A DNA stretch of 64,000 nucleotides from an uncultured Cohaesibacter sp. Lineage in GTDB: Bacteria; Pseudomonadota; Alphaproteobacteria; Rhizobiales; Cohaesibacteraceae. The notes under the pieces are model-generated. The model was not told the DNA's origin. It made no database searches and saw only the letters and a list, made by a program, of their open reading frames with translations. Both the position numbers and the translations under genes were made by a program. Of the stretch, positions 1 through 9,370 are shown piece by piece; position 1 is the first letter of the stretch, and every line of letters starts with the position of its first letter. The stretch spans positions 1,054,001 through 1,118,000 of the forward strand of contig NZ_OY762905.1 in NCBI RefSeq assembly GCF_963666525.1. Direction: 5' to 3'.

Positions 1-1130
1 CGGAACTTGGCCGAACCAGTCACGTTGGTGCGCTCACCGATGTTGACGAAATTCGTCTCCGGCGTCAGCGTGAAGGGCTCAAGACCGGAAAGGCGCATAT
101 AGGGCTTGATCTCCGGGATTTTGCGCGTCGGGTATTTCCGGACCGTATCGGCAATCGCCTTGATATGCGGCGGTGTCGTACCGCAGCAACCACCGACGAT
201 ATTGATCAGACCATCGCGCGCAAAGCCGTCGATGATGCTGGCCATATGGGCCGGGCTCTCGTCATATTCACCGAACTCGTTGGGCAACCCGGCGTTGGGA
301 TAGGTCGAGATCCGCGTTTCAGCCACCCGTGACAGGGCATCGATATGCTGACGCAGCTCAGCCGCACCAAGCGCACAGTTGAGCCCCACGGCAAACGGTT
401 TGACGTGACGGACGGAATGATAGAAGGCTTCCGCAGTCTGGCCCGAAAGGGTACGGCCGGACTTGTCGGTAATGGTGCCGGAAATGATAACCGGCCAGCG
501 CATGCCGCGTTCTTCAAACTCTTCCTCGATCGCATAGAGCGCTGCCTTGGCATTGAGCGTATCAAAGATGGTCTCGACAGCCAGCGCATCAGCACCACCA
601 TCAAGCAGCCCCTTGGCCGCTTCGCGATAGGCCTTCCTGAGATCATCAAAGCTGATGGCACGATATCCGGGGTTGTTCACATCCGGCGAAATGGAGGCCG
701 TGCGGTTGGTTGGCCCCATGGCGCCGAGCACGAAACAATGACGACCGGGCTGCTTGGCCTCGATCTCGTCAGCAGCCTCGCGCGCGATCCTGGCGCTCTC
801 GAAGTTGATCTCATATGCCAGTTGCTCCATGCCATAATCGGCCTGCGCAACGGTGGTGGCCGAGAAGGTATTGGTGCCAGCAAAGTCTGCTCCGGCCTCG
901 TAATACTGCCGGTGAATGTCACGAATGGCCTCGGGCTTGGTGATCGAGAGCAGGTCGTTGTTGCCCTTGAGGTCCTTTTTCCAGTCCTTGAAGCGTTCCC
1001 CCCGGAAATCCTCTTCCGTCAGGCCAAGGCGCTGGATCATCGTCCCCATGGCACCATCAAAAATCAGAATGCGCTCGGATGCCACTCGGTTCAAACGCTC
1101 ATAAGAAGGGCTGATTGGCAGGTTCGACAT
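1..1130 (-). CDS. metH: Methionine synthase, cobalamin-dependent (N-terminal part)
   Basis: Reverse-strand reading from the ATG at 1130 gives about 376 residues and stays open to the window edge, so only the N-terminal homocysteine-binding region is present. It opens [13 protein letters not shown] and contains the DGAMGTMIQ motif, an NCALG motif and a GGCCGTTP motif. Their three Cys are the known zinc/homocysteine ligands of this domain. The last visible stretch ([13 protein letters not shown]) begins the pterin-binding domain. The enzyme transfers the methyl group of 5-methyl-THF to homocysteine through cobalamin. It lies about 140 bp downstream of metF on the same strand and is probably co-transcribed with it. 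Confidence 0.96.
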   Translation of the reverse strand, partial: MSNLPISPSYERLNRVASERILIFDGAMGTMIQRLGLTEEDFRGERFKDWKKDLKGNNDLLSITKPEAIRDIHRQYYEAGADFAGTNTFSATTVAQADYGMEQLAYEINFESARIAREAADEIEAKQPGRHCFVLGAMGPTNRTASISPDVNNPGYRAISFDDLRKAYREAAKGLLDGGADALAVETIFDTLNAKAALYAIEEEFEERGMRWPVIISGTITDKSGRTLSGQTAEAFYHSVRHVKPFAVGLNCALGAAELRQHIDALSRVAETRISTYPNAGLPNEFGEYDESPAHMASIIDGFARDGLINIVGGCCGTTPPHIKAIADTVRKYPTRKIPEIKPYMRLSGLEPFTLTPETNFVNIGERTNVTGSAKF

Positions 1131-1160
1131 GATCAGGGTTCCTTAAACATCAACGGGAAG

Positions 1161-1181
1161 GAGCGGGCAACTGGCCCGCTC
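1161..1181 (-). other. Hairpin between metF and metH
   Basis: GAGCGGGC (1161-1168) pairs with GCCCGCTC (1174-1181) around a 5-base loop. A second, longer GC-rich hairpin lies at 1232-1265. Neither is followed by a T tract on the minus strand, so mRNA processing or partial attenuation is as likely as termination. The region does not match the SAH or SAM-II riboswitch cores I know. Confidence 0.35.
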
Positions 1182-1269
1182 GACTGGTCCCGACAGGGAT
1201 TGGGTCTTTCAAGATTGCTTTGGCCTGTCGGCCAGCAGCCCCGGGATAGGCGCTCCGGGGGCTGGAACA

Positions 1270-2187
1270 CTAGGCCTTGACCGGCCTCATGCCGAGCATG
1301 TGGCAGATCGCATAGCACAGGTTGGCCCGGTTCATCGTGTAGAAGTGGAAATCATCCACCCCGCGCGAGCGCAGGTCCTCAACCTGTTCGGCGGCAATCG
1401 CTGCTGCCACCAGACGATGGGTTTCGGGATCGTCTTCCAGACCTTCAAACCGGTTTGCCAGCCATTGCGGCACACTCGCTCCGGCCTTGCCCGCAAAGCC
1501 CGCAACCTGCGTGAAGCTGTGGATCGGCAGGATGCCAGGTACGATGGGAATGAAGATCCCGGCCCGGCGAACCCGTTCAACATAGGCTTCATAGAGGTCA
1601 TTGTCGAAAAAGAATTGCGTGATCGCACGGGTCGCCCCGGCATCCACCTTCTGACGCAGCATCTCGATGTCGGTGGCAAAGTCCGGGCTTTCCGGATGTT
1701 TCTCCGGATAGGCGGAAACGGAAACCTCGAAATCGCCGATCCGCTTGATGCCGGCCACCAGATCGGCCGCATTGATGTAGCCACCTTCGTGGGGCACGTA
1801 TTTCTCGCCGATTCCGGCAGCCGGATCGCCGCGCAGGGCCACGATATGCTTGACGCCGATTTCGGCGTAGGAGCGGATGACGGCATCGACTTCCTCGCGG
1901 GTGGCGCTGACGCATGTCAGATGCGCCGCAGCCGGAATCCCGGCCTCGGTGATGATGCGTTTGACCGTGGCATGGGTGCGCTCACGGGTAGAACCGCCAG
2001 CCCCATAGGTCACCGACACGAATTCGGGGCGCAAGGGAGCAAGACGCTCGACGCTCGCCCACAGGCTCTCTTCCATCTTCGGCGTCTTTGGCGGGAAGAA
2101 CTCGAAGGAGATGTTGAGCTTGTGCGTTTCCTTGCTGCGGCGGCCGCTGCGTTCTGCATTATGGATCATTGTTTTTCTCTCATTCAC
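1270..2187 (-). CDS. metF: Methylenetetrahydrofolate reductase
   Basis: A 305-residue protein, normal length for bacterial MetF. It reduces 5,10-methylene-THF to 5-methyl-THF using a flavin and supplies the methyl donor to MetH. Seen in the sequence are the FEFFPPKTP motif near residue 30 (its Glu is the catalytic acid in the family), VSVTYGAGGSTR, the flavin-region ALRGDP motif and TQFFFD. The GTG at 2187 has GGAG eight bases upstream; an in-frame ATG at 2169 also has a purine-rich leader, so the exact start is open. It sits between the ArsR-methyltransferase gene and metH on the same strand. Confidence 0.96.
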   Translation of the reverse strand: MNERKTMIHNAERSGRRSKETHKLNISFEFFPPKTPKMEESLWASVERLAPLRPEFVSVTYGAGGSTRERTHATVKRIITEAGIPAAAHLTCVSATREEVDAVIRSYAEIGVKHIVALRGDPAAGIGEKYVPHEGGYINAADLVAGIKRIGDFEVSVSAYPEKHPESPDFATDIEMLRQKVDAGATRAITQFFFDNDLYEAYVERVRRAGIFIPIVPGILPIHSFTQVAGFAGKAGASVPQWLANRFEGLEDDPETHRLVAAAIAAEQVEDLRSRGVDDFHFYTMNRANLCYAICHMLGMRPVKA

Positions 2188-2280
2188 GCAGGCATCTCCG
2201 GGAGGCAGAGCGCCGCGTTGTTTCTGCGTTGGGAAGGCACCTGCGGAGCAGCACCCTCAATCGGTTTGTATATCCATCGA

Positions 2281-3246
2281 CTATTCCGGCTTTTCGGCAA
2301 GCCAGATCGTGACGGTCAGGGCATCATCATGCTGATCGCATTCCAGCCCTGTCGGTTCCAGATCCCGTGCTACGGTCACCTCGAACCCGGCGTCATGCAT
2401 CCAGCGGCGCATGGCATCATGGGAGAATCCCAACCGCCGGTGCGCGTGGTCCTTTCGTAAAAACTCATGATCATGCGGGGCAAAATCGACGACAAGAATA
2501 CGCCCGCCGGGCAACAACACCCTCCCCGCTTCCTGCAGGGCTGCGGACGGGTCATCCAGATAATGCAACACCTGATGAATGGTGATCAGATCGAATTTGC
2601 GATCCAGGGTCGCCAGATCCAAAAGGTCCCCTTGCTGCACATGCAGATGGCCATGGTTTGGACCATCCAGACGGGAGCGGGCCACCGCCAGCATCGAGCG
2701 GTTTGCATCCAGCCCCAAACCGTCGCGACAACGGTCGGCCAGCAGCGACAGGATGCTGCCGGTTCCCGTTCCAAGATCAAGCAACTGTCGGATGGGCCGA
2801 TCGCCGAGCGTTTCCAGCACTGCCTGTTCAACAGCGCTCTCAGGTACATGCAGAACGCGCAATTCATCCCACCGCTCCGCATTCTGACGGAAATAGTCGG
2901 CCGCCTGCTGGGCATTGGCTTCCTTGATCTGGCGCAGCCGCTCGAGATCTCGCACGATCATTGCATCGTCGCGGTCGAGGTGACGCAGCGTTGCCGAAAT
3001 CAGATCGCCCTTGGCCTCGTCCCGCGTCAGGCAATAATAGACCCACGCCCCTTCGGGCAACCGCTCGACCAGACCAGATTCATAAAGCAGCTTGAGATGG
3101 CGGGAAATGCGCGGCTGGCTCTGATGCAGAATGGCTGTCAGATCCTTGACCGACAGATCCCCTTCGGCAAGCAACGCCAACAGGCGCAGACGGGTAGGTT
3201 CCCCACTTGCTTTCAACAATCCGACGATTTCATCCAATGACAGCAT
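2281..3246 (-). CDS. ArsR-family regulator fused to SAM-dependent methyltransferase
   Basis: A 321-residue two-domain protein. Residues about 1-95 form an ArsR winged helix-turn-helix (GEPTRLRLLALLAEG, then QSQPRISRHLKLL). From about residue 140 there is a class I methyltransferase fold with motif I LDLGTGTG near residue 153 and a later IHQVLHYL segment. In Hyphomicrobiales this fusion commonly precedes metF and metH and is thought to sense SAM or SAH, as proposed for SahR-type ArsR regulators. Being first in the metF-metH operon with a perfect palindrome just upstream, it probably represses itself and both downstream genes. Whether the methyltransferase domain is catalytic or only a sensor is not decided by the sequence. 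Confidence 0.9.
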   Translation of the reverse strand: MLSLDEIVGLLKASGEPTRLRLLALLAEGDLSVKDLTAILHQSQPRISRHLKLLYESGLVERLPEGAWVYYCLTRDEAKGDLISATLRHLDRDDAMIVRDLERLRQIKEANAQQAADYFRQNAERWDELRVLHVPESAVEQAVLETLGDRPIRQLLDLGTGTGSILSLLADRCRDGLGLDANRSMLAVARSRLDGPNHGHLHVQQGDLLDLATLDRKFDLITIHQVLHYLDDPSAALQEAGRVLLPGGRILVVDFAPHDHEFLRKDHAHRRLGFSHDAMRRWMHDAGFEVTVARDLEPTGLECDQHDDALTVTIWLAEKPE

Positions 3247-3263
3247 ATGACCACCTCAAAGAT

Positions 3264-3279
3264 ATAAAGATATCTTTAT
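3264..3279 (-). promoter_or_regulatory. 16-bp perfect palindrome, likely ArsR/SahR-type operator
   Basis: ATAAAGATATCTTTAT is its own reverse complement. It lies 18 bp upstream of the ATG of the ArsR-methyltransferase gene, where it would cover the promoter or transcription start. Size and position fit an ArsR dimer site giving autoregulation and control of metF and metH. The assignment to this regulator is inferred from position. Confidence 0.65.
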
Positions 3280-3429
3280 GACATAAAAAATCAAAACACA
3301 AGGGTGATCATCCCCCGCTATCCACCATTTCGATGAACAGAACAGCCGCTATGCCTTTGCCACGCAGACGATATCGCGAGCAAGGAACCAACAGGGATTG
3401 ACTTGAGGGAAAAAACAGCTTGAACGGGA

Positions 3430-3870
3430 TCAGGCTTCGAGCGCCGCGTCGAAGGCCATCTGCGCCACACGGGGCACATTCTCACAGGTCGCCAGATCGT
3501 ACCATGGCAGATCGTCTGCATCATACCAGGCAACTTCCAACGCATCGTCACCGGCAACCGCTTCGCCTTCCTGCCATTCACACAGGATAGCGATCAGCAC
3601 ATAGTGGAACTGCAAGCGGCCGGACTGGCCTTTGGAAAAGGTCTCAAGGGTCGTCAGGATCCGGTCAGCCCGTCCGCGGACACCGGTTTCCTCGAACAAT
3701 TCCCGCTGGGCAGCCATTTGCAGGGTCTCGCCAAACTCGACCTTGCCGCCAGGGAAACCCCATTTGCCCGCATCAGGCGGATTAGCCCGCTTGACGAGCA
3801 GCACCCTGCGCTCCCTTACCACAAGGCTGAGCACAGCAACCACAGGCTTTTGCTTTTGATTGTCATTCAT
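3430..3870 (-). CDS. Nudix hydrolase (ADP-ribose/NTP pyrophosphatase type)
   Basis: A 146-residue protein starting MNDNQKQKPV at the ATG at 3870; a TTG extension to 3918 has no better ribosome site. It contains a complete Nudix box, G-x5-E-x7-REL-x-EE-x-GV, at about residues 41-63, with the Glu residues that bind Mg. The family cleaves nucleoside diphosphates linked to another group; the GFPGGK run before the box is frequent in MutT/NUDT1-like and ADP-ribose members. The substrate cannot be told. It is on the same strand as gapR and separated from it by a strong hairpin, so it is probably transcribed on its own. Confidence 0.92.
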   Translation of the reverse strand: MNDNQKQKPVVAVLSLVVRERRVLLVKRANPPDAGKWGFPGGKVEFGETLQMAAQRELFEETGVRGRADRILTTLETFSKGQSGRLQFHYVLIAILCEWQEGEAVAGDDALEVAWYDADDLPWYDLATCENVPRVAQMAFDAALEA

Positions 3871-3921
3871 GAGACTGGACGCCAGCGGAAAGGACGCGGG
3901 AAAGACAAGGAGAGGCAAGAT

Positions 3922-3947
3922 GCGGCCGACCCCGACAGGTCGGCCGC
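3922..3947 (-). terminator. Hairpin terminator after gapR
   Basis: GCGGCCGACC (3922-3931) pairs perfectly with GGTCGGCCGC (3938-3947) around a 6-base loop, ten bases past the gapR stop. The T tract on the minus strand is poor (ATCTTGCCTCTCCTT), so this is a likely but not classic terminator. Confidence 0.6.
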
Positions 3948-3956
3948 CAGATCAAC

Positions 3957-4214
3957 TTATTCAGCGCTCGGAGCCATGCCCAGAGCGTGCAGATACAGAT
4001 CCAGCAAAGCTTCCATTTCCATCCGCTCATTGCTGTCCTGCTTGCGCATGCGCACAACCTGCCGCATCACCTTGACATCGTAACCGTTGCCCTTGGCTTC
4101 AGCATACACGTCCTTGATATCGTCCGAGATCGCCTTTTTCTCTTCTTCCAGTCGCTCGATACGCTCCACAAAAGCGCGCAACTGATCTGCGGCGACACCA
4201 CCAGTATTAGACAT
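3957..4214 (-). CDS. gapR: GapR-type DNA-binding protein (DUF2312)
   Basis: An 85-residue charged, helical protein beginning [24 protein letters not shown], which matches the DUF2312 family restricted to alphaproteobacteria and some phages. In Caulobacter GapR is a nucleoid-associated protein that tracks overtwisted DNA ahead of replication and transcription forks. The sequence shows a long N-terminal coiled coil (about residues 8-40) followed by the conserved [18 protein letters not shown] segment that contacts DNA. It is followed by a strong hairpin and is probably monocistronic. Confidence 0.9.
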   Translation of the reverse strand: MSNTGGVAADQLRAFVERIERLEEEKKAISDDIKDVYAEAKGNGYDVKVMRQVVRMRKQDSNERMEMEALLDLYLHALGMAPSAE

Positions 4215-4950
4215 TCCCTACTCCACGTTTGGGTTCTGAAGCCATCATCCCGCCCTGAGGCAGGGCAGACCGGATTCACATTAACCGCTCTCTAACCAAA
4301 TTCTATTGCGACAAGATTAACGCCACCCATTGTGGCAGCATCAAGCCCGAAGGCGCTTGTCGATCCGGCATCCACATATCAGATACACGTTCGGCACTGA
4401 CACGGACAAAGGGCAGCCGCACAACGGAAATCAAGGACGGCAAGCCCGGGCTTTCCGCCCCGTACCCGCCTCCAGAGGCCTCGCACTGGCGCCTTTCGAT
4501 GCAGACGCCCATCATAGTCAGCGCGCGCCGAGGAACAAGGGGAGAATTTGCCAAATCCGCTTTTTCCCGCAGGGAAAGCCCCCTTGTACCCACCCCGCAC
4601 GAATAAGACGAAAGACGCAACCGGTTCTCCCCTTTTGTACCCTACCATAAAGCCGCCTCCCAAGTCATAATACCGACACCTTTCATGGCTACTCAGACGT
4701 TTATCTTCAGCGGCCCGAGCCGACCATGACATCTGCAAATGGAGACCGGACACCAGACCGACGAAGCCTGGGCAAAATGCCTCTGTTCAAGAACAGGCCA
4801 TCAAGTAGAACAACAGACAAAGAGCTGGATAACTCCCTCTTCATCGTGTCAAAAAAATTCAACTTATGTAGAATATAAACATTGACAATAGATGCACGAA
4901 ACGCGAAACAGTTGGCGGCTCTCCTAGAAGAAAAGACGATACCGAGCCCA
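4215..4950. other. Intergenic stretch of about 735 bp
   Basis: No reading frame here has a family signature or a good ribosome site. It must hold the gapR promoter on the left and the promoter of the DUF1036-pyk unit on the right (AT-rich from about 4840). A hairpin GCCCTG-AGG-CAGGGC lies at 4252-4266. Two similar pyrimidine-rich words occur near 4579 and 4633 (CCCCTTGTACCCACC and CCCCTTTTGTACCCTACC). Nothing else is recognised. Confidence 0.5.
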
Positions 4951-5409
4951 ATGTTTAACTGGAATCAAAAAGCAAAGACTATTGCCCGATGCCTTGCTTC
5001 TTTTCATGGCAAGGAATTGGCTCTGACCATAACGTTCCTGATGGCCGGCAGCATGAACGCCGCGGCTGACCTGCGTGTCTGCAACAAGACTGGCAGTACT
5101 GTTGGCCTGGCCATCGGATATGAGTTGAAGGACGAATGGATCAGCGAGGGCTGGTGGAATCTGGACCCCAACCAATGCGAGACAGTGCTCAAGGGCCTGC
5201 TCGTTAAAACGCGCTATCTCGTTCACGCCATAGACTACGACAAGGGCGGTCAGTGGAACGGTGATTCATTCATGTGTACCCAGGATCTGGAGTTCAAGAT
5301 CAAAGGGACGCAGGAATGCGTTGCAAGAGGATTTGAACGCACCGGCTTTTTCGAGATCGATACAGCCGGAAAACAAGACTATACGGTTCAATTGACCGAA
5401 CAAGAATAG
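4951..5409 (+). CDS. Exported DUF1036-domain protein
   Basis: A 152-residue protein from the ATG at 4951 (MFNWNQKAK); an upstream TTG at 4882 is possible. A basic N-region and a hydrophobic segment (LALTITFLMAGSMNAAA) look like a signal peptide cleaved near residue 39. The mature part begins ADLRVCNKTGSTVGLAIGY, the DUF1036 signature, and has several Cys that could form disulfides in the periplasm. The function of the family is not known. It ends 10 bp before pyk and is probably co-transcribed; this pairing with pyk recurs in Hyphomicrobiales, though no functional link has been shown that I know of. Confidence 0.8.
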   Translation: MFNWNQKAKTIARCLASFHGKELALTITFLMAGSMNAAADLRVCNKTGSTVGLAIGYELKDEWISEGWWNLDPNQCETVLKGLLVKTRYLVHAIDYDKGGQWNGDSFMCTQDLEFKIKGTQECVARGFERTGFFEIDTAGKQDYTVQLTEQE

Positions 5410-5419
5410 GGAAACTGTC

Positions 5420-6862
5420 GTGACTGTAAGACGCAACCGGAAAGTAAAAATCCTGGCCACTCTGGGCCCGGCTTCAGAAAAGAAGGAACAAATCAAGCAA
5501 CTCTTCCTGGCTGGCGCCGATGTTTTCCGCATCAACATGAGCCACTCCGATCACGAAACGCTGCGCAACCGTGTACGCCTGATCCGTGAAGTAGAAAAGG
5601 AAGTTGGACGTCCGATCGGCATTCTGGCCGACCTTCAGGGCCCGAAACTGCGTTTGGGCATCTTCGCCGACACCAAGGTTGAACTGGTCAACGGCACCCG
5701 CTTTTCGCTCGACAGCTCGGACAAGCCGGGCGACACCTCCCGCGTCCAGCTGCCGCACCCTGAAATTTTCGGCTCCGTCAAGGAAGGCGACATCCTGTTG
5801 CTCGACGACGGCAAGGTTCGCCTGAGAACGGTTGGCACCACCGCAGACGCCATCCACACGGAAGTCGTCACCGGCGGCCCGATCTCCAACCGCAAGGGCA
5901 TCAGCTTCCCGGATTCGACCCTGTCCTTCTCGGCTCTGACGCCGAAAGACCGCGCCGACCTCGACGCAGCCGTTGACGCCGAAGTGGACTGGATCGCCCT
6001 GTCCTTCGTTCAGCGTCCGGAAGACGTTGCCGAAGTGCGCAAGCTGTCCCGTGGCCGCACAGGCATCCTCTCCAAGATCGAGAAGCCTCAGGCTGTCGAA
6101 CGCATTCACGAGATCATCGAACTTTCCGACGCCATCATGGTTGCCCGTGGTGACCTTGGCGTTGAAATGCCGCTGGAAAAGGTTCCCGGCATCCAGAAGC
6201 AGATCACCCGTGCAGCCCGTCAGGCTGGCAAGCCGGTGGTGGTTGCCACCCAGATGCTGGAATCGATGATCAACTCGCCGATGCCAACCCGCGCTGAAGC
6301 TTCTGACGTTGCCACCGCCGTGTTCGAAGGCGCAGATGCCGTCATGCTGTCGGCAGAATCCGCAGCGGGCGACTATCCGTTCGAGGCCGTTGCGATGATG
6401 AACCGCATCGCCGAGGAAGTGGAACGCGATCCTTACTACACCAACATCATCTACGCCCAGCGCGCAGAACCGGAAGCAACCGGTGCAGACGCCATTTCGG
6501 CCGCTGCCCGTCAGATCGCAGAAACCCTGCATCTGGCCACCATCGTTTGCTACACCTCTTCGGGCACCACCGGCCTTCGCGCTGCCCGCGAACGGCCGCA
6601 GACCCCGATCGTCGCCATCAGCCCGATCATCGGCACGGCTCGTCGTCTGGCTCTGGTGTGGGGCCTGCACTGCGTGGTCTCCGAGGAAACCGGCGTTCTG
6701 GACGAAATGGTCGACCGCGCCTGCAGCACCTCCTACAAGGTTGGTCTGGCAAAACCGGGTCAGCGCGTGATCATCACCGCTGGCGTGCCTCTGGGCACCC
6801 CGGGCGCAACCAACATGCTGCGCATTGCCTTTGTTGGCAGTGACGGGCTGGGCGGCATCTAA
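5420..6862 (+). CDS. pyk: Pyruvate kinase
   Basis: A 480-residue protein of normal length, starting at a GTG (MTVRRNRKVK). It converts phosphoenolpyruvate and ADP to pyruvate and ATP in the cytosol. Seen are the N-terminal KILATLGPAS motif, FRINMSHSDH, the catalytic-Lys signature SKIEKPQAVERI near residue 217, the Mg-binding MVARGDLGVEMP near residue 239 and VVATQMLESMI. The C-terminal allosteric domain is complete. It follows the DUF1036 gene closely and ends 27 bp before a strong terminator. Confidence 0.98.
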   Translation: MTVRRNRKVKILATLGPASEKKEQIKQLFLAGADVFRINMSHSDHETLRNRVRLIREVEKEVGRPIGILADLQGPKLRLGIFADTKVELVNGTRFSLDSSDKPGDTSRVQLPHPEIFGSVKEGDILLLDDGKVRLRTVGTTADAIHTEVVTGGPISNRKGISFPDSTLSFSALTPKDRADLDAAVDAEVDWIALSFVQRPEDVAEVRKLSRGRTGILSKIEKPQAVERIHEIIELSDAIMVARGDLGVEMPLEKVPGIQKQITRAARQAGKPVVVATQMLESMINSPMPTRAEASDVATAVFEGADAVMLSAESAAGDYPFEAVAMMNRIAEEVERDPYYTNIIYAQRAEPEATGADAISAAARQIAETLHLATIVCYTSSGTTGLRAARERPQTPIVAISPIIGTARRLALVWGLHCVVSEETGVLDEMVDRACSTSYKVGLAKPGQRVIITAGVPLGTPGATNMLRIAFVGSDGLGGI

Positions 6863-6889
6863 GCTCCGGCGTCGCGTCAGGAAAACACG

Positions 6890-6917
6890 AAAAGGCCGGT
6901 TTTAAACCGGCCTTTTT
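6890..6917 (+). terminator. Bidirectional rho-independent terminator between pyk and the chemoreceptor gene
   Basis: AAAAGGCCGGTTT and AAACCGGCCTTTT form a long perfect stem followed by TTTTTTAT on the plus strand. The other strand also carries a T run, so it can end both convergent transcripts (pyk, and the receptor gene ending at 6944). Confidence 0.93.
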
Positions 6918-6943
6918 TATTGCGTTTCCTTCGGTTCAGACGC

Positions 6944-8884
6944 CTACATCGCACGAACGCGCGCAATGAAGCCGGTCACCTTGTCCTTGAGCAGATCGGA
7001 CTGGTCGCTCAATGTCTTCACCGCGCTGACGACATCCTCCGATGCCAGTCCGGCATTTCTGGAGGCATCGGAAACCTGAGCGACATTCTCGTTCACAAGT
7101 CCGGTTCCCTGAGCGGCCTGATGAATATTGCCGGAGATCTCCTGCGCCGTCGCATTCTGTTCATGGATGGCGTCGGAAATCGCGGAGGAAATCGCCTCCA
7201 CCTTCTGAATGACCTGACTGACATCCTCGATGGAGTGGGACGCCTCGCTGGTTGCGGCCTGAATCTCGGCAATCTGTCGCGAGATCTGTTCCGTCGCCTT
7301 CGAGGTCTGCCCGGCCAGAGCCTTCACCTCTCCGGCCACCACGGCAAAGCCCTTGCCTGCCTCGCCGGCACGCGCAGATTCAATGGTGGCATTGAGGGCA
7401 AGAAGGTTGGTCTGTTCGGCAATCGAGGAAATCATCTCGACCACTTCCCCGATCTTGCTGGCCGTTACTGCCAGGCTCTGCATCTGCTTGTTGGTGCTGC
7501 CGACCTTGCCGACCGCTTCCTGGGCAGACAGGGAGGCAAAGCCGATCTGCTCACTGATCTCCGCAATGGAACAGGTCATCTCTTCGGTCGCCGAAGCGAT
7601 AGTCTGGACGCTGCCCATGGTCTGTGTTGAGGCCGCCGAGGCGGAGGCTGCTTGCGTAGCCGTCTGTTCGGCCACCGCCGCCATGGCTTGCGCCGAGGCA
7701 CTCAGCTGACGGGAAGACTGGGAAACTGCATTAACGATGCCACTTACCTGGCTGTCGAACTCGTCAGCCAACCGCATCATCATTTCGCGCTTCTCTTTTT
7801 CGGCCCGCTGCTGCTTGGCTCCCTCTTCCGCTTCCAGATCCTTCTGTGCCTTCACATTGCGATGCAGGATGGCAGCGATGGCACAGAGGGCACCGATCTC
7901 GTCGTCCTGCTTGCTGACCGGGATCGTCGTATCGAGATTGCCCTTGGCGATTTCACTCATTGCATCGGTGACATCATGGATGGGGCGGGTGATGGAGCGA
8001 ATAACCAGCATGCCACCACCCAGTAGCACAAGCGTCGTACCAATCAGGATACCCAGGGCTATCGCATCTACCTGTGCCTCGATGGAGGCTCGCTCCTTGA
8101 GCGCCAGCTCCAGCTGCGCATCGGCAGAATCCTTCAGTTGAGCCAGCTCATTCGCTACATCATTGGTGTGGCCACGATAGGCATCCACCTTGGCCAGGAC
8201 ATCCTGGTTGGCTTCGACCCACTTGAGAAACTTCTCATGATAGTTCTCCATCAGCGGCAGGATTTCGCCCTTGACGCTCAGAGGTACCATAGAGGCAGCC
8301 AGAACCGTCTGGAATTCACCGGTCCGCTTGTTGAAGGTTTCAACATACTTGGCTTCCTGCCGCAGCATGTAATCCTTCTCGTGCCGCCTGAGCATCAACA
8401 TCTTGACCATGATGGCATCGACGGAAACGGAAGCATCGGCAGCAGCAACCTCTTCCAGCTTGGCCTCGACGGTCTTCACAGAGGACCTGAGTTCGCCCTT
8501 GAGCCCCTCATTCTCATTGAGCCCTGCCACCGTGCGAGAGGCGACAATCGCCTTGGCACCGGCAAGGGCATCATCAATGTAGCCAAACAACCTGTTCGAC
8601 TGATCGCCAAGCCCCGTCAATTCATCCTTGCTGTGCGCAGCGATATCCTCCATACGCCCGACGATGGCAGGATCCCCTTTCTGGAGGAACTGCTCTGACA
8701 GCGAAGCAATCTTGCCAATCCCCACTTCGGCCAGACTGAACGCGGCAACATTCTCTTCACCAAGTGCAGTCGCCTGCATGACCCGGTTCTTCTTGGCTTC
8801 ACCCCAATAGAAAGCGCCAGACAGGACCACCAGACCAACGAGGCCCAACAACAAGACCCCCCAAATACGAAACTTCAATTTCAT
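6944..8884 (-). CDS. Methyl-accepting chemotaxis protein
   Basis: A 646-residue chemoreceptor. A first membrane helix ([18 protein letters not shown], residues about 9-26) and a second at about 273-293 bracket a roughly 245-residue, mainly helical periplasmic sensor region. A HAMP segment follows ([19 protein letters not shown]), then a long coiled-coil signalling domain. The CheA/CheW-contacting hairpin tip is clear ([23 protein letters not shown]) near residues 480-500. The ligand is unknown. No che genes are nearby, so it is an orphan receptor gene. It has an AT-rich upstream region and ends at the bidirectional terminator. Confidence 0.94.
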   Translation of the reverse strand: MKLKFRIWGVLLLGLVGLVVLSGAFYWGEAKKNRVMQATALGEENVAAFSLAEVGIGKIASLSEQFLQKGDPAIVGRMEDIAAHSKDELTGLGDQSNRLFGYIDDALAGAKAIVASRTVAGLNENEGLKGELRSSVKTVEAKLEEVAAADASVSVDAIMVKMLMLRRHEKDYMLRQEAKYVETFNKRTGEFQTVLAASMVPLSVKGEILPLMENYHEKFLKWVEANQDVLAKVDAYRGHTNDVANELAQLKDSADAQLELALKERASIEAQVDAIALGILIGTTLVLLGGGMLVIRSITRPIHDVTDAMSEIAKGNLDTTIPVSKQDDEIGALCAIAAILHRNVKAQKDLEAEEGAKQQRAEKEKREMMMRLADEFDSQVSGIVNAVSQSSRQLSASAQAMAAVAEQTATQAASASAASTQTMGSVQTIASATEEMTCSIAEISEQIGFASLSAQEAVGKVGSTNKQMQSLAVTASKIGEVVEMISSIAEQTNLLALNATIESARAGEAGKGFAVVAGEVKALAGQTSKATEQISRQIAEIQAATSEASHSIEDVSQVIQKVEAISSAISDAIHEQNATAQEISGNIHQAAQGTGLVNENVAQVSDASRNAGLASEDVVSAVKTLSDQSDLLKDKVTGFIARVRAM

Positions 8885-9173
8885 GGATCACTCACCGTGT
8901 GTGGAGAATTGTACTCTGATCGCGTGTCTTACGGGATCTTCACGGCAAATTTCACATATAATAATTAGGTTTTTATTACTAATTATTGGACACTATAGTA
9001 AAAAACTATAATCAAGACGGACCTTTACTTATACGCGCCCCGTCTTTACATGCATAAATCAAAATTCACGAATATAACTTGATTCCACCCTAAAAACCGG
9101 CACCCAACATGCTGGTATGAAAAGATAAATCAATGAAATCGGGCAGGTTTCGCAAATCTATACTGTAGAAAAC
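8885..9173. other. AT-rich intergenic region upstream of the chemoreceptor gene
   Basis: About 290 bp with marked AT richness at 8950-9080, consistent with the promoter of the chemoreceptor gene on the minus strand. I see no gene and no clear repeat beyond the rpmJ terminator at its right end. Confidence 0.5.
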
Positions 9174-9209
9174 AAAAAACGCGCCAGAGAGAAACTCTCA
9201 AGCGCGTTT
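9174..9209 (-). terminator. Rho-independent terminator of rpmJ
   Basis: AAACGCGC (9177-9184) pairs with GCGCGTTT (9202-9209), with an inner AGAG/CTCT pairing. On the minus strand the stem is followed by a T run (complement of the A tract at 9174-9179). It lies 36 bp past the rpmJ stop. Confidence 0.88.
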
Positions 9210-9244
9210 GTTGTTTCGTCAACCAAAAATGGCCCGACGTTCAA

Positions 9245-9370
9245 TTAGCCCTGACGAGCTTTAAAACGTGGATTCTTTTTGTTGATGATGTATACACGAC
9301 CCTTGCGGCGAACCATGCGGTTATCACGGTGACGCTGGGCAAGTGCTTTCAGAGAATTTTTGATTTTCAT
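9245..9370 (-). CDS. rpmJ: 50S ribosomal protein L36 (cysteine-free form)
   Basis: The 41-residue frame from the ATG at 9370 ([17 protein letters not shown], then [17 protein letters not shown]) is the L36 type common in alphaproteobacteria. It is longer than the 37-38-residue zinc-binding form and lacks its Cys/His zinc ligands. An in-frame upstream extension to 9463 is arginine-rich but unlike any L36 and is not used here. L36 sits on the large subunit near the peptidyl-transferase region. The gene stands alone, far from the ribosomal operons, and has its own terminator. Confidence 0.93.
   Translation of the reverse strand: MKIKNSLKALAQRHRDNRMVRRKGRVYIINKKNPRFKARQG

Noticed and set aside
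1131-1269. Possible SAH or SAM riboswitch before metH (GGAGCGC word and GC-rich hairpins)
   Set aside because: The SAH-riboswitch core around GGAGCGC (GCUGCAA and a pairing GCGCUC) is absent, and the hairpins are simple stems.
345-1280. Long plus-strand frame over metH
   Set aside because: It lies opposite the well-supported metH reading and has no family features; an antisense shadow.
4303-4753. Two overlapping minus-strand frames in the gapR-DUF1036 gap
   Set aside because: Composition is arginine- and cysteine-rich as in out-of-frame reading, with no leader and no family signature.
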